A DNA stretch of 38,595 nt from contig NZ_QKZT01000020.1 of the NCBI RefSeq assembly GCF_003254055.1, positions 1 to 38,595 of the forward strand, given 5' to 3'. Below the pieces are notes generated by a model that was not told where the DNA came from, ran no database searches, and worked only from the letters and a program-made list of their open reading frames with translations. The DNA comes from Algoriphagus chordae (GTDB lineage: Bacteria > Bacteroidota > Bacteroidia > Cytophagales > Cyclobacteriaceae). This document shows, in pieces, positions 24,275 through 32,060 of this stretch (positions within the stretch are counted from its first letter, which is position 1; every line of letters starts with the position of its first letter). Position numbers and translations under genes: made by a program.

Positions 24275-26109
24275 TGATCGATAAAAAGACAAAGGAAGCA
24301 CTCAGAGAAGCACTTAAAACGGGGAAAGTTCTCAATCTTTCACTCGGTGATAAAAGCCGAATAAGGATAGAGAGAAGGCTTCCTTTTCTTTTGATTTATC
24401 GTGAAGAGAAGCAGGATCACTTCAAAGTTGCAGATCTGGTAAGAACTGAGTCATCCTATTTGATTACGAACCCAAGCACGGATTTTAATTCTGATATTGC
24501 TATGCTAGCCAAGGAATTGGCAAATGAGCTGGCTGAAGAATATGGTTCGGTAATGGTGCTCGAAGTATGGATAGGTAAGCCAGATAGTAAAACTTTTGTC
24601 CTCAAAACAGCGAAAGATAAGGCTCCAAATACGGTTAAAGCATTTCATAAAGGTCTGGAACTCTTTTGCCAAACTCATCAAGAACTCAATGTAGAAGTCG
24701 AGGAGAGTACAATTCGTCATCCAGAAGAACTGCCCGATTTCCTTACTTTGAAGCAATGTCAGGAAGCTGGCATTTACCTGATGGGATTGGAGATTCCACC
24801 CTTCTTTCAGAATAAAGCATCGAATGAGTTTTATTTTATAGTTTTTAAAGAATTTAAACTCGCTTTTTCAAATATCCTTAGAAAAGCGGTTTACGAATTT
24901 ATCCGTGTGCAGACCTCTTTTGATATTCAAAATTATCAGAGACTGGGTAGCACGATGGTCGATGAGAAAGTATGGGAAGTAGACAGACGGCTTTCTGAAA
25001 TAGAAGCAAAATATCAATTTCTGCTACTTATTTCACCTACGAATACCATGCAGGCAAAGGAAGAATTCATTGCAAATCAACATAGAAAAAACCCTAAATT
25101 TCTCTACCGAAATTTACCCATAGATCCAGATCGACTGAAAGAAGAATTGTTCAGGATTGACATTCAAGGAATTCAAGATCCTACACTTTCTTTTCTCTAT
25201 ACAGAAAAACGTGAAGAGCTGGAAAAGCAGATCACCATGCTGAAGGAACGGGGTACCAAAAATTTCATGTATAGCAGCATTCGTCTGTATAGTTCGCCAG
25301 GAGTAGAGCTTCATGAAACAGCTAAGCTACTCTTGAAAACCCTTCCGCCAGATGATTTTGAGGAAATAGAATGGGTTGATGCCTACGATATGGCAAAATA
25401 TTGCTCGGATGAAATCACTAATTATCGAGCTGTTTATCCTGACCTAGATGCTAAAGTAGAAGTCAAAAATGATATCGTTGGCATGCTGGTTTCCAGAGGT
25501 CAACTTTATATAGGATCAAGTTTCAAAGTTCCAAAGCAGAGAATCAAAGCATTGATAAATCATGAAGTAGGGACACATGTGCTCACATTTTATAATGGGA
25601 AAATGCAGTCTTTCGGACAAATGAGCAGTGGCTTTGCTGATTATGATGAATTGCAGGAGGGGCTTGCAGTGTTGTCAGAATACCTAGTTGGTGGGCTTAC
25701 CAACAACAGACTTCGGACGCTGGCCGCGAGGGTGATTGCAGGAAGAGCTGTGACCGAAGGAATGACTTTCGAAGAGACTTACCATACGCTTACATCAGAG
25801 TATAATGCTTTACCAGAGCAAGCTTTTCAAATCACCGCTAGGGCATACCAAGGTGGAGGATGTACCAAAGATATTATTTACCTCAGAGGCCTGATCAAAT
25901 TAATAGATTACCTACAAAAGGGTGGTGAATTAGAACCACTTTATGTAGGAAAGATTGGATTCAAACACATACCGCTGATACATGAATTGCGCATACGTGA
26001 CATAATTAAGCCATCTCCACTCAGCCCGAGCTTTCTCAAAACAGACTTTGCTCAGGAGCGCCTGAAAAAATTAAAGGATGGACTGACCTTACCCGAACTA
26101 GTCAATTAA
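24274..26109 (+). CDS. QEGLA-motif metallopeptidase (DUF1704, MATCAP-like)
   Basis: A 611-residue member of the DUF1704/TIGR02421 family, annotated elsewhere as flavohemoglobin expression-modulating QEGLA motif protein. The zinc site is visible as HEVGTH (His430, Glu431, His435) with QEGLAVLSEY at 461-470 supplying the third ligand. The eukaryotic members (MATCAP) are carboxypeptidases that cut the C-terminal tyrosine from tubulin, so a tail-trimming peptidase is the best guess. The N-terminal ~200 residues form the family's alpha/beta helper region. It overlaps the acidic protein gene by one base and is followed after 18 nt by the ATP-grasp ligase gene. Cytoplasmic. The natural substrate in bacteria is unknown. 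Confidence 0.88.
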   Translation: MIDKKTKEALREALKTGKVLNLSLGDKSRIRIERRLPFLLIYREEKQDHFKVADLVRTESSYLITNPSTDFNSDIAMLAKELANELAEEYGSVMVLEVWIGKPDSKTFVLKTAKDKAPNTVKAFHKGLELFCQTHQELNVEVEESTIRHPEELPDFLTLKQCQEAGIYLMGLEIPPFFQNKASNEFYFIVFKEFKLAFSNILRKAVYEFIRVQTSFDIQNYQRLGSTMVDEKVWEVDRRLSEIEAKYQFLLLISPTNTMQAKEEFIANQHRKNPKFLYRNLPIDPDRLKEELFRIDIQGIQDPTLSFLYTEKREELEKQITMLKERGTKNFMYSSIRLYSSPGVELHETAKLLLKTLPPDDFEEIEWVDAYDMAKYCSDEITNYRAVYPDLDAKVEVKNDIVGMLVSRGQLYIGSSFKVPKQRIKALINHEVGTHVLTFYNGKMQSFGQMSSGFADYDELQEGLAVLSEYLVGGLTNNRLRTLAARVIAGRAVTEGMTFEETYHTLTSEYNALPEQAFQITARAYQGGGCTKDIIYLRGLIKLIDYLQKGGELEPLYVGKIGFKHIPLIHELRIRDIIKPSPLSPSFLKTDFAQERLKKLKDGLTLPELVN

Positions 26110-26127
26110 CCACTAACCACCACACTA

Positions 26128-27171
26128 ATGAAAATCGGATTTGTAGTAAATCAAATTGAAACCGAGACAGGAGCATACAGTACCACGTTACTTTCTTCGT
26201 CGGCGGTTCACAGAGAGCATGAAGTTTACATCATCAGCGTAGGCCAGCTTTGCTATCTTGAGGATGGTAAAATGGGCGCTATAGCAGTCAAGGCTCCTAA
26301 AACAAAATTTCGCAGTTTGGATAAATATATCGAGGCAATACACAGTCCAGAAGCTGAGAGACTCCATATCTCTACCGATGATTTGGACGTGCTGTTTCTC
26401 AGGAATAATCCTTGTGAAGAGTTTGGAGAAAGGGCATGGGCTCAGACAGCAGGAATGGTTTTCGGACAAATAGCTAGTGCCAACGGTGTACTTGTTGTGA
26501 ATGATCCATACGCGTTGATGTCATCTTTCAATAAGATGTACTTTCAGCATTTTCCGGAAACTGTGAGACCTAGGACTATCATCAGTAGGGATGCAGATGA
26601 GATTAAGGAATTTTATAAAAAGGAGAAAAAGAAAATCATCCTGAAGCCACTTCAGGGTTCCGGAGGAAAGGATGTGTTCCTGGTAGATAATGATAAAAAT
26701 CTCAATCAGATCGTAGAAACAATCAACCGCTATGGATTTGTAATCGCACAGCAATACCTTCCTGCGGCCAAAAATGGCGATATACGAGTGATTATGATGA
26801 ATGGCAAAATATTGGAAATCAAAGGGAAAGTGGCAGCTGTCAATCGAGTCAATAGCAATGATATTCGAAGTAACCTGCATTCTGGTGGTGAAGCGATTCA
26901 CGCAGAAATCACGGATGATGTAAGAAGACTGTGCGAGATTGTCGGGCCCAAATTAGTGCAAGACGGAATGTTTCTGGCAGGAATAGATATCGTAGGAGAT
27001 AAAATCATGGAATTGAACTTGGACAGTCCAGGTACGATCAATGCCATGCATAGACTCGAAGGAGAAGACTTTGCCTCTGCGATTATAGATGCGTTGGAAC
27101 GCAAAGTAGCTTATCAGAAGCATTACGATGGTACGCTGCCCAATGCATTTTTGGCAACCTTGAATCTGTAG
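26128..27171 (+). CDS. GshB-like ATP-grasp ligase (glutathione synthetase family)
   Basis: A 347-residue ATP-grasp enzyme that follows E. coli GshB along its length: MKIGFVVNQI at the start, LDVLFLRNNPCEEF (as LDVILMRKDPP), VNDPYALMSSFNKMYF, IILKPLQGSGGKDVF (ATP-binding loop), AQQYLPAAKNGDIRV and IMELNLDSPGTINAM (metal site Glu/Asn). The glutathione-binding stretch near the end differs from GshB (NLHSGGEAIHAEI; DSPGTINAMHRLE). No gshA is present, and glutathione is uncommon in this phylum, so the acceptor is probably another peptide or small molecule. It is the last gene of the operon with the QEGLA peptidase, with a terminator 17 nt later. True glutathione synthetase remains possible. Confidence 0.85.
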   Translation: MKIGFVVNQIETETGAYSTTLLSSSAVHREHEVYIISVGQLCYLEDGKMGAIAVKAPKTKFRSLDKYIEAIHSPEAERLHISTDDLDVLFLRNNPCEEFGERAWAQTAGMVFGQIASANGVLVVNDPYALMSSFNKMYFQHFPETVRPRTIISRDADEIKEFYKKEKKKIILKPLQGSGGKDVFLVDNDKNLNQIVETINRYGFVIAQQYLPAAKNGDIRVIMMNGKILEIKGKVAAVNRVNSNDIRSNLHSGGEAIHAEITDDVRRLCEIVGPKLVQDGMFLAGIDIVGDKIMELNLDSPGTINAMHRLEGEDFASAIIDALERKVAYQKHYDGTLPNAFLATLNL

Positions 27172-27188
27172 AGTTGGATGCTGAACAA

Positions 27189-27224
27189 AAAAGGAAAAGC
27201 TCGAGAGGGCTTTTCCTTTTTTTT
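27189..27224 (+). terminator. Bidirectional intrinsic terminator after the ATP-grasp gene
   Basis: Stem AAAAGGAAAAGC (27189-27200) and GCTTTTCCTTTT (27209-27220), loop TCGAGAGG, then TTTT. The left arm is preceded by A residues, so it would also work for transcripts coming from the right, between two convergent genes. Confidence 0.85.
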
Positions 27225-27273
27225 ATGTCACAGCTAGAAGATTGTCTACGGATTTCAGACTTAAGCCCGGTAA

Positions 27274-27312
27274 CCTTGAGCGGAGTCGAAAGGTCCTCGA
27301 CTTCGCTCGGAC
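27274..27312. repeat. Short palindromic repeat (GAGCGGAGTCGA type)
   Basis: Arms GAGCGGAGTCGA (27278-27289) and TCGACTTCGCTC (27297-27308) pair with one wobble around a 7-nt loop. Sequences of the form TTGAGCGGAGTCGAAAGG are common intergenic repeats in Bacteroidota. It lies in the convergent gap between the ATP-grasp and AstE-like genes. Confidence 0.6.
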
Positions 27313-27375
27313 TGACCCGTATTCCGGATCAATCTGAAAGTTGCATGGTAGTCGAAGTCTAAAACCTCATATTTA

Positions 27376-28320
27376 TCAAGCGGGCTTTACTATAAAAAAA
27401 CCATCAGATCCTTGGGTTTGATATAAGGGGAGAAACACCCTTCCTTCAATTTTGGAAAGAATTGCTTCTCCGTCCAAAGAAGCTAATCGTTGACCCTTTT
27501 TGATTTCAGTGAAATTTGAATATCCTGGATCCATTTTGAAGTACTGATCTTCGCCTATGTCTTGACGGTAGGTTACCTCGAAATTGTCATTTGTAGGAGA
27601 GGCTTTCTCCAGTAGTTTGTAGTATTTGTCGTAAGCAATAGCGGACTTTTCTAGCATTCCTGTTTTCACTAGTATAACCCAGATTGCAGCTTCGTGGTAA
27701 TCCACAGACTTAGGATCATCGTGTTGACCTGCTTCCATGGTAAATCCCGCGTGACCTTTTAGCGTCTGGTAGTGGTCAAAATGTCCCGGGATATATTTTT
27801 CTATACCTTTTACCACCGGCAAAGGCATCTGACCAGCGAAGCCAAAACTATCTTCACGACGATTGACGCTGATGTATGGAGCGGTATCGGAAGAGGTAGT
27901 GTGCAAATCCATAAAGTGGAATTCTGTATTAAATTCTTCCTCCTCCAGTTTTTCTACGATTTTCAATAGTTCATTAAATTCCGAGCCTTCATGAAAGTCC
28001 AGCATCTTTCCTGCTTTTAATAGCTTTTCATTTTCTAGAGTACACACTCGGTTGAGATCCTTGTCGATCAGCCTTACTCCCTTTTTCAGCGCCACAATAT
28101 TTCCCGCCACGCCTACGATTTTACCTTTAATTGCAGGCTTCTCTTCCAGGAGTTTTTTGAATACGCGCTGCAATGCAAGCACACCGCTTGGTTCATTTCC
28201 ATGTACTCCTCCGCTTACCAGTAAATAGGGACCGGGAGTTTGATCGCTTGGCTCGGCAGGGTATTCACCGATTACTCGGCTGAGGTTTTCTTTATCCAGT
28301 GTTACATTGTTTTTTTCCAT
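27376..28320 (-). CDS. Succinylglutamate desuccinylase/aspartoacylase (AstE/AspA) family zinc hydrolase
   Basis: A 314-residue carboxypeptidase-like zinc deacylase. Zinc ligands His40 and Glu43 are in SGGVHGNEPSG, DKDLNRVC is at 88-93, His140 in MDLHTTSS is the third ligand, and Glu196 in TMEAGQHDD is the catalytic base. The start at the ATG 28318-28320 (MEKNNVTLDKEN) is preferred; a GTG at 28341 would add seven residues. Family members cleave N-acyl groups from amino acids, such as N-succinylglutamate or N-acetylaspartate; no arginine-succinyl pathway is nearby. It converges on the QEGLA/ATP-grasp operon, which may be chance or a sign that all three act on gamma- or N-linked amino acid conjugates. 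Confidence 0.85.
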   Translation of the reverse strand: MEKNNVTLDKENLSRVIGEYPAEPSDQTPGPYLLVSGGVHGNEPSGVLALQRVFKKLLEEKPAIKGKIVGVAGNIVALKKGVRLIDKDLNRVCTLENEKLLKAGKMLDFHEGSEFNELLKIVEKLEEEEFNTEFHFMDLHTTSSDTAPYISVNRREDSFGFAGQMPLPVVKGIEKYIPGHFDHYQTLKGHAGFTMEAGQHDDPKSVDYHEAAIWVILVKTGMLEKSAIAYDKYYKLLEKASPTNDNFEVTYRQDIGEDQYFKMDPGYSNFTEIKKGQRLASLDGEAILSKIEGRVFLPLYQTQGSDGFFIVKPA

Positions 28321-28535
28321 GATCAAATAATTTGGGGTCACTTGATGTAGCCAAACTTTATACCATGGAACCTGGATTGGAAGAGATGAGAATAATATCC
28401 TTTTAAGGTCTGTGTGAGGGACAGATTACTTAGGGAGTAATTTTTCGAATGGAGTCAAAAAGTAAGGATAGGCGTATTTGAGAGCAATTTTCCTCAAAAT
28501 GAGAACAGTGGTAAGGAAGAAATTGGTATAATAAT

Positions 28536-29156
28536 TTATCTGTCATGTATTCCTTTTCCAGCCAGAATTTTCGGGATAGACTTATCTATCCTAGACTCTC
28601 GGGTTTTCGATTGCTTAGGCGCAGAAAAATAGAGGATGTAACCTCGCTGTCTGCCTGGAGTCAATCCTTCAAAAGCCTCTTTTAAACTTTTATTTTCATC
28701 TAGTTTTTGTTGAAGTTCTTCAGGAATGGGGTCTGGATTTTTCTCGAATTCCACTTTTAACCCAAGTTTTTCTAACTCAATTGCTTCAAAAATATAAGCT
28801 TTCAGGATGTCTTTGGACTTAGCTATTTCAGAAGTATTGGTGAACTTGATGAGCCTAGCAGCCTGAGTATTTTCGCCTGGCTTACTTAGCATCTTGTAAG
28901 TATCACTTAATAATGCCCCTTTGAAAAAGCTCACCGAACAATAATCGTTGAATGCTGCCAACACTAAGACATTGTTTTTTCGGAATGTGTAGCATGGAAC
29001 TCCCCATTTTGATTCTTCCGTAAGTCCACAATCAAGAATTATCTTTCTCAAGAGCTTCAGCTCTTCGGTCCAATTATGAACTTTGCATTGTGGAGTGCCG
29101 CCTAGCGGACAGCGCCTACAGCCTTCTATAAAGTATAAGTCGACATTAGTGTTCAT
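28536..29156 (-). CDS. YdeI/OmpD-associated (OmdA) family protein
   Basis: A 206-residue protein. The N-terminal part (~1-125) is a DUF1801/YdhG-like domain with SKWGVPCYTFRKNNVLVLAA and YCSVSFFKGALL. The C-terminal part (~140-206) is the YdeI/OmdA module, with SLKEAFEGLTPGRQRGYILY and a basic tail with SRIDKSIPKILAGKG. The start shows a Cys/His set, CRRCPLGGTPQCKVH (Cys13, Cys16, Cys24, His27), that may hold a zinc ion. Members have been tied to bacteriocin or polymyxin tolerance and general stress, but the mechanism is unknown. It is the last gene of a string with the lipoprotein and branching enzyme (41 nt gap). Confidence 0.8.
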   Translation of the reverse strand: MNTNVDLYFIEGCRRCPLGGTPQCKVHNWTEELKLLRKIILDCGLTEESKWGVPCYTFRKNNVLVLAAFNDYCSVSFFKGALLSDTYKMLSKPGENTQAARLIKFTNTSEIAKSKDILKAYIFEAIELEKLGLKVEFEKNPDPIPEELQQKLDENKSLKEAFEGLTPGRQRGYILYFSAPKQSKTRESRIDKSIPKILAGKGIHDR

Positions 29157-29197
29157 TTCTTGATTCTTTAAGTATTTACTAGCGCTATTATACTCAA

Positions 29198-29887
29198 TTA
29201 TTCAAAAAGTAAATTCTCGTTTTTTAACCATTTGCTAGAACCCAGTATTTCATCGGTGCCTGAATAAATAGGAGCAAGGGAATCCGTAGTGATCCACCAT
29301 GATCGGGTTTTAGGGAGTTTCATGCCTGCTATCTCGATCAGGTCATCAGTACGGATTTCTTCAGCTTTGGACTCAAAATTTTTGTTGGATGCAAAGCCAA
29401 CAAGATGATAATCTGCCTTAGCAAAGTAGAAATGCCATTTTTCCTTTTCAAAATCTATTGCTACTCGATAGGAGGCTGTTTCATGAAAAGTTGTATCAAC
29501 GACAGATTCTTGAACTATTCCTTCCTCGTTTTGCAGTGTCATGGGTAGGCCAAGTATAAAGTGATAGAAATTCTTGGTCCAAGCCATTTGATCGCAAGAT
29601 CTGTCTCCTTCTAGTACCACACAGCTTGACTCAGTGAATTCAATGTGCTGCTCATAGGTTAGATTATAATATGAGACCAACTTATTTGGATTGTCTAATC
29701 CGATCATAATGCCGTTAAGCACAGTGTCTGGATAGATAAAGTCACTTCTGACACGTATATTTTCTTGTAATTTATGCCATTGATTGCGGGGGTCATGGAA
29801 TTGGATGCTTTCTTTCAAAACCTCTTTTCCAGATGGAATTGTGTTGCAGGCAGAAACAAGGAGAAGTAAGAAAAGATACTGTATCAT
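29198..29887 (-). CDS. Uncharacterised lipoprotein (DUF6503-like)
   Basis: A 229-residue lipoprotein with a very short signal, MIQYLFLLLLVSAC, giving lipidated Cys14. The body is beta-rich with HDPRNQWHKLQENIRVRS near the start and later FYHFILGLPMTLQNEEG and TDDLIEIAGMKLPKTRSWW. This layout (H-D-P-x-x-x-W, a mid-protein hydrophobic helix, a C-terminal K-x-P-x-x-R-x-W strand) recalls DUF6503 proteins of Bacteroidota, which resemble outer-membrane-lipoprotein sorting folds. Function unknown. It starts 10 nt after the branching enzyme stop, so it is part of the same transcript. Confidence 0.7.
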   Translation of the reverse strand: MIQYLFLLLLVSACNTIPSGKEVLKESIQFHDPRNQWHKLQENIRVRSDFIYPDTVLNGIMIGLDNPNKLVSYYNLTYEQHIEFTESSCVVLEGDRSCDQMAWTKNFYHFILGLPMTLQNEEGIVQESVVDTTFHETASYRVAIDFEKEKWHFYFAKADYHLVGFASNKNFESKAEEIRTDDLIEIAGMKLPKTRSWWITTDSLAPIYSGTDEILGSSKWLKNENLLFE

Positions 29888-29897
29888 GTTGAAGTGC

Positions 29898-31907
29898 TTA
29901 TAGCTTTTCTAATACGAGCACCGTTCGATTGGGAATGTACATTTTGATACACTGGTGCTCATCTGTAAAGTATTTTACCTTTCCGTCTAGCCGCTCAAAA
30001 CCGCTGAATTCCGTTTCGTCAGAATTGAGAAGTAACTGGTACTTCCCAGGATTTTTTACATGAATGGGTAGATCCGAAAAAGACTCAGTAGGATGGAAGG
30101 AAAACACGAAAATCAATCCAGCTCTTTCATAAGCCAAGATTTTTTTGTCTGGATCCAGATGGAGTTGATCTGCTGGGCTGGAAGCGAGAAGTTGATAGTC
30201 ATTTGCCAGCTTGATGATGGCTTTGTCCCATCTGTCCAAATGTGCATAGCGAAGCAAGGGGTCATCTACAAGCGACCACTGTCTGCGAGCATGCTGATGA
30301 CTCCAGTCATTTCCCTCCCTTGGGAAATCTACCCAGTCAGGATGCCCAAATTCATTTCCTATGAAATTCAAATAACCTTCACCCCCAAGTGTGAGCGTGA
30401 TCAATCGGATCAATTTATGCAATGCAATACCGCGATCAACCACCAAGTTTTGCTGTAACACAGACATAGAAAAATACATTTCCTTGTCCATCAATCGGAA
30501 GGCTAGGGTTTGATCTCCAACTAAGGCCTGATCATGACTTTCGGCGTAGCCAATGGATCGCTCTGCAGCTGGCCGGTTGGTGAGCTGATGCCAAAGTTCG
30601 AACATATCCCATTCCTCGTCTTGCTTATGCTTAAGGGTCTTGATCCAAAAATCAGGAACACCCATCGCCATTCTGAAGTCAAAGCCGATTCCACCTTCCG
30701 CAATTGGTCTAGCCAAGCCTGGCATACCACTCATATCTTCTGCTATCGATATACTTTGAGGTTTGAAGCTGTGAATTAGAGTGTTCGCAAGCTGTAGGTA
30801 TACTATAGCGTCCTCATCTACATTTTCATCGAAGTATAGAGCTACTGAGTCGAAGTCCATGAATAGGCCATGATGATGATACATGATGGAAGTCACGCCG
30901 TCGAATCGAAATCCATCAAAGTGAAATTCTTCCAACCAATACCTAATATTTGAAAGCAAGAACTGCTGAACTTCCCGCTTGGCATAGTTAAATACCTTGG
31001 AATCCCAGGCCTCATGATACCCCTTGTCTCCAGGATGAAAGTACTGATCTTCACTTCCATCAAACTCATTGAGTCCTTCATTCACATTTTTGATCGCATG
31101 GGAATGCACGATGTCAATTACTACAGCGATCCCCATTTCATGCGCCTTGTTTACCAGCGATTTCAGTTCTTCAGGAGTCCCAAATCGCGAAGTGGGGGCG
31201 AAGAAATTAGACACGTGATAGCCAAATGATCCATAATAGGGGTGTTCCATCACAGCCATAAGTTGGATGGTATTATATCCAGCAGCTTGGATTCGGGGTA
31301 GCGTCAGTTCTTCGAATTCTTGGTAAGTACCAACGCCCATTTTTTCTTGAGCCATGCCTATATGGCATTCGTAGATCAAAGGCTGTTTGAGACTTTTCTT
31401 CGTGCTATACGATTGGTCTGTCCACTTGAAATCCTTGGCAAACCAGAGTTGACCGGCTACATCATGTGTTTTTTCATCTTGAATAACTCTTCTGATATAG
31501 GCAGGTATTCTATCCAAAGCGCCATTATCAGCAATGACGTGGACTTTTACTTTGCTTCCATGAATAAAACTGTCTTTGTAATGCTCAAAAGGTAGGAAAA
31601 TCTCCCAGTCGCCACGGGCGCCTTTTTTCATGGGATGGGAGTTTCGATCCCAGTTATTGAAATCACCGAAAAAATAGAGTTGTTTGGCTGCGGGAGCCCA
31701 TTCTCGATAGACCCAGCCTTTTCGCCAGGGTTCAAAATGTATCCCATAAAAATTATGTACAGACGCATATTCGATGATGTTCCCACTGAAATTATCTATC
31801 TCCCGAATTGCTTCTTGATACCGATCAAATCTTCGCTGAATCTGAGCTTCATACTGAGCTAGCCAAGTTTCTTCTCGAACCAGAGCGAGTTTTTGTGAAT
31901 TTTCCAC
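29898..31907 (-). CDS. glgB: 1,4-alpha-glucan branching enzyme (GH13_8, eukaryote-like)
   Basis: A 669-residue alpha-amylase-superfamily enzyme that makes alpha-1,6 branches in glycogen. A CBM48-like domain (~60-160; GWVYREWAPAAKQLYFFGDF) precedes the GH13 barrel. Catalytic residues are Asp336 in DGFRFDGVTSIMYHHHG, Glu390 in ISIAEDMSGMPG and Asp459 in ESHDQALVGD. The motif wording, the length under 700 and the FIGNEFGHPDWVDFPREGN block fit subfamily GH13_8 (eukaryotic type) rather than the common bacterial GH13_9. It heads a minus-strand string with a lipoprotein and a YdeI-type gene. No glycogen synthase or phosphorylase is in the window. Confidence 0.93.
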   Translation of the reverse strand: MENSQKLALVREETWLAQYEAQIQRRFDRYQEAIREIDNFSGNIIEYASVHNFYGIHFEPWRKGWVYREWAPAAKQLYFFGDFNNWDRNSHPMKKGARGDWEIFLPFEHYKDSFIHGSKVKVHVIADNGALDRIPAYIRRVIQDEKTHDVAGQLWFAKDFKWTDQSYSTKKSLKQPLIYECHIGMAQEKMGVGTYQEFEELTLPRIQAAGYNTIQLMAVMEHPYYGSFGYHVSNFFAPTSRFGTPEELKSLVNKAHEMGIAVVIDIVHSHAIKNVNEGLNEFDGSEDQYFHPGDKGYHEAWDSKVFNYAKREVQQFLLSNIRYWLEEFHFDGFRFDGVTSIMYHHHGLFMDFDSVALYFDENVDEDAIVYLQLANTLIHSFKPQSISIAEDMSGMPGLARPIAEGGIGFDFRMAMGVPDFWIKTLKHKQDEEWDMFELWHQLTNRPAAERSIGYAESHDQALVGDQTLAFRLMDKEMYFSMSVLQQNLVVDRGIALHKLIRLITLTLGGEGYLNFIGNEFGHPDWVDFPREGNDWSHQHARRQWSLVDDPLLRYAHLDRWDKAIIKLANDYQLLASSPADQLHLDPDKKILAYERAGLIFVFSFHPTESFSDLPIHVKNPGKYQLLLNSDETEFSGFERLDGKVKYFTDEHQCIKMYIPNRTVLVLEKL

Positions 31908-31994
31908 CTATTGTTTTTTTAGCTGACTTGAATTTAGAAAAATGTAGGTGGAAAAATAATAAAGGGAGGATTTAGAATGAGCTTTCTTTTGTCC

Positions 31995-32037
31995 TTAAAA
32001 AAGAAACAGCCCGAAGAAGTTGATCTCCGGGCTGTTT
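31995..32037 (-). terminator. Intrinsic terminator after mtaB
   Basis: Perfect 10-bp stem AAACAGCCCG (32004-32013) and CGGGCTGTTT (32028-32037). On the minus strand it is followed by CTTTTTT. It begins 23 nt past the mtaB stop. Confidence 0.88.
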
Positions 32038-32060
32038 GGTCACACTATAATATAAGTGTT

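Noticed and set aside
30093..30458. 121-codon plus-strand reading inside the branching enzyme gene
   Set aside because: It is antisense to a fully intact GH13 enzyme and shows no domain or start signal.
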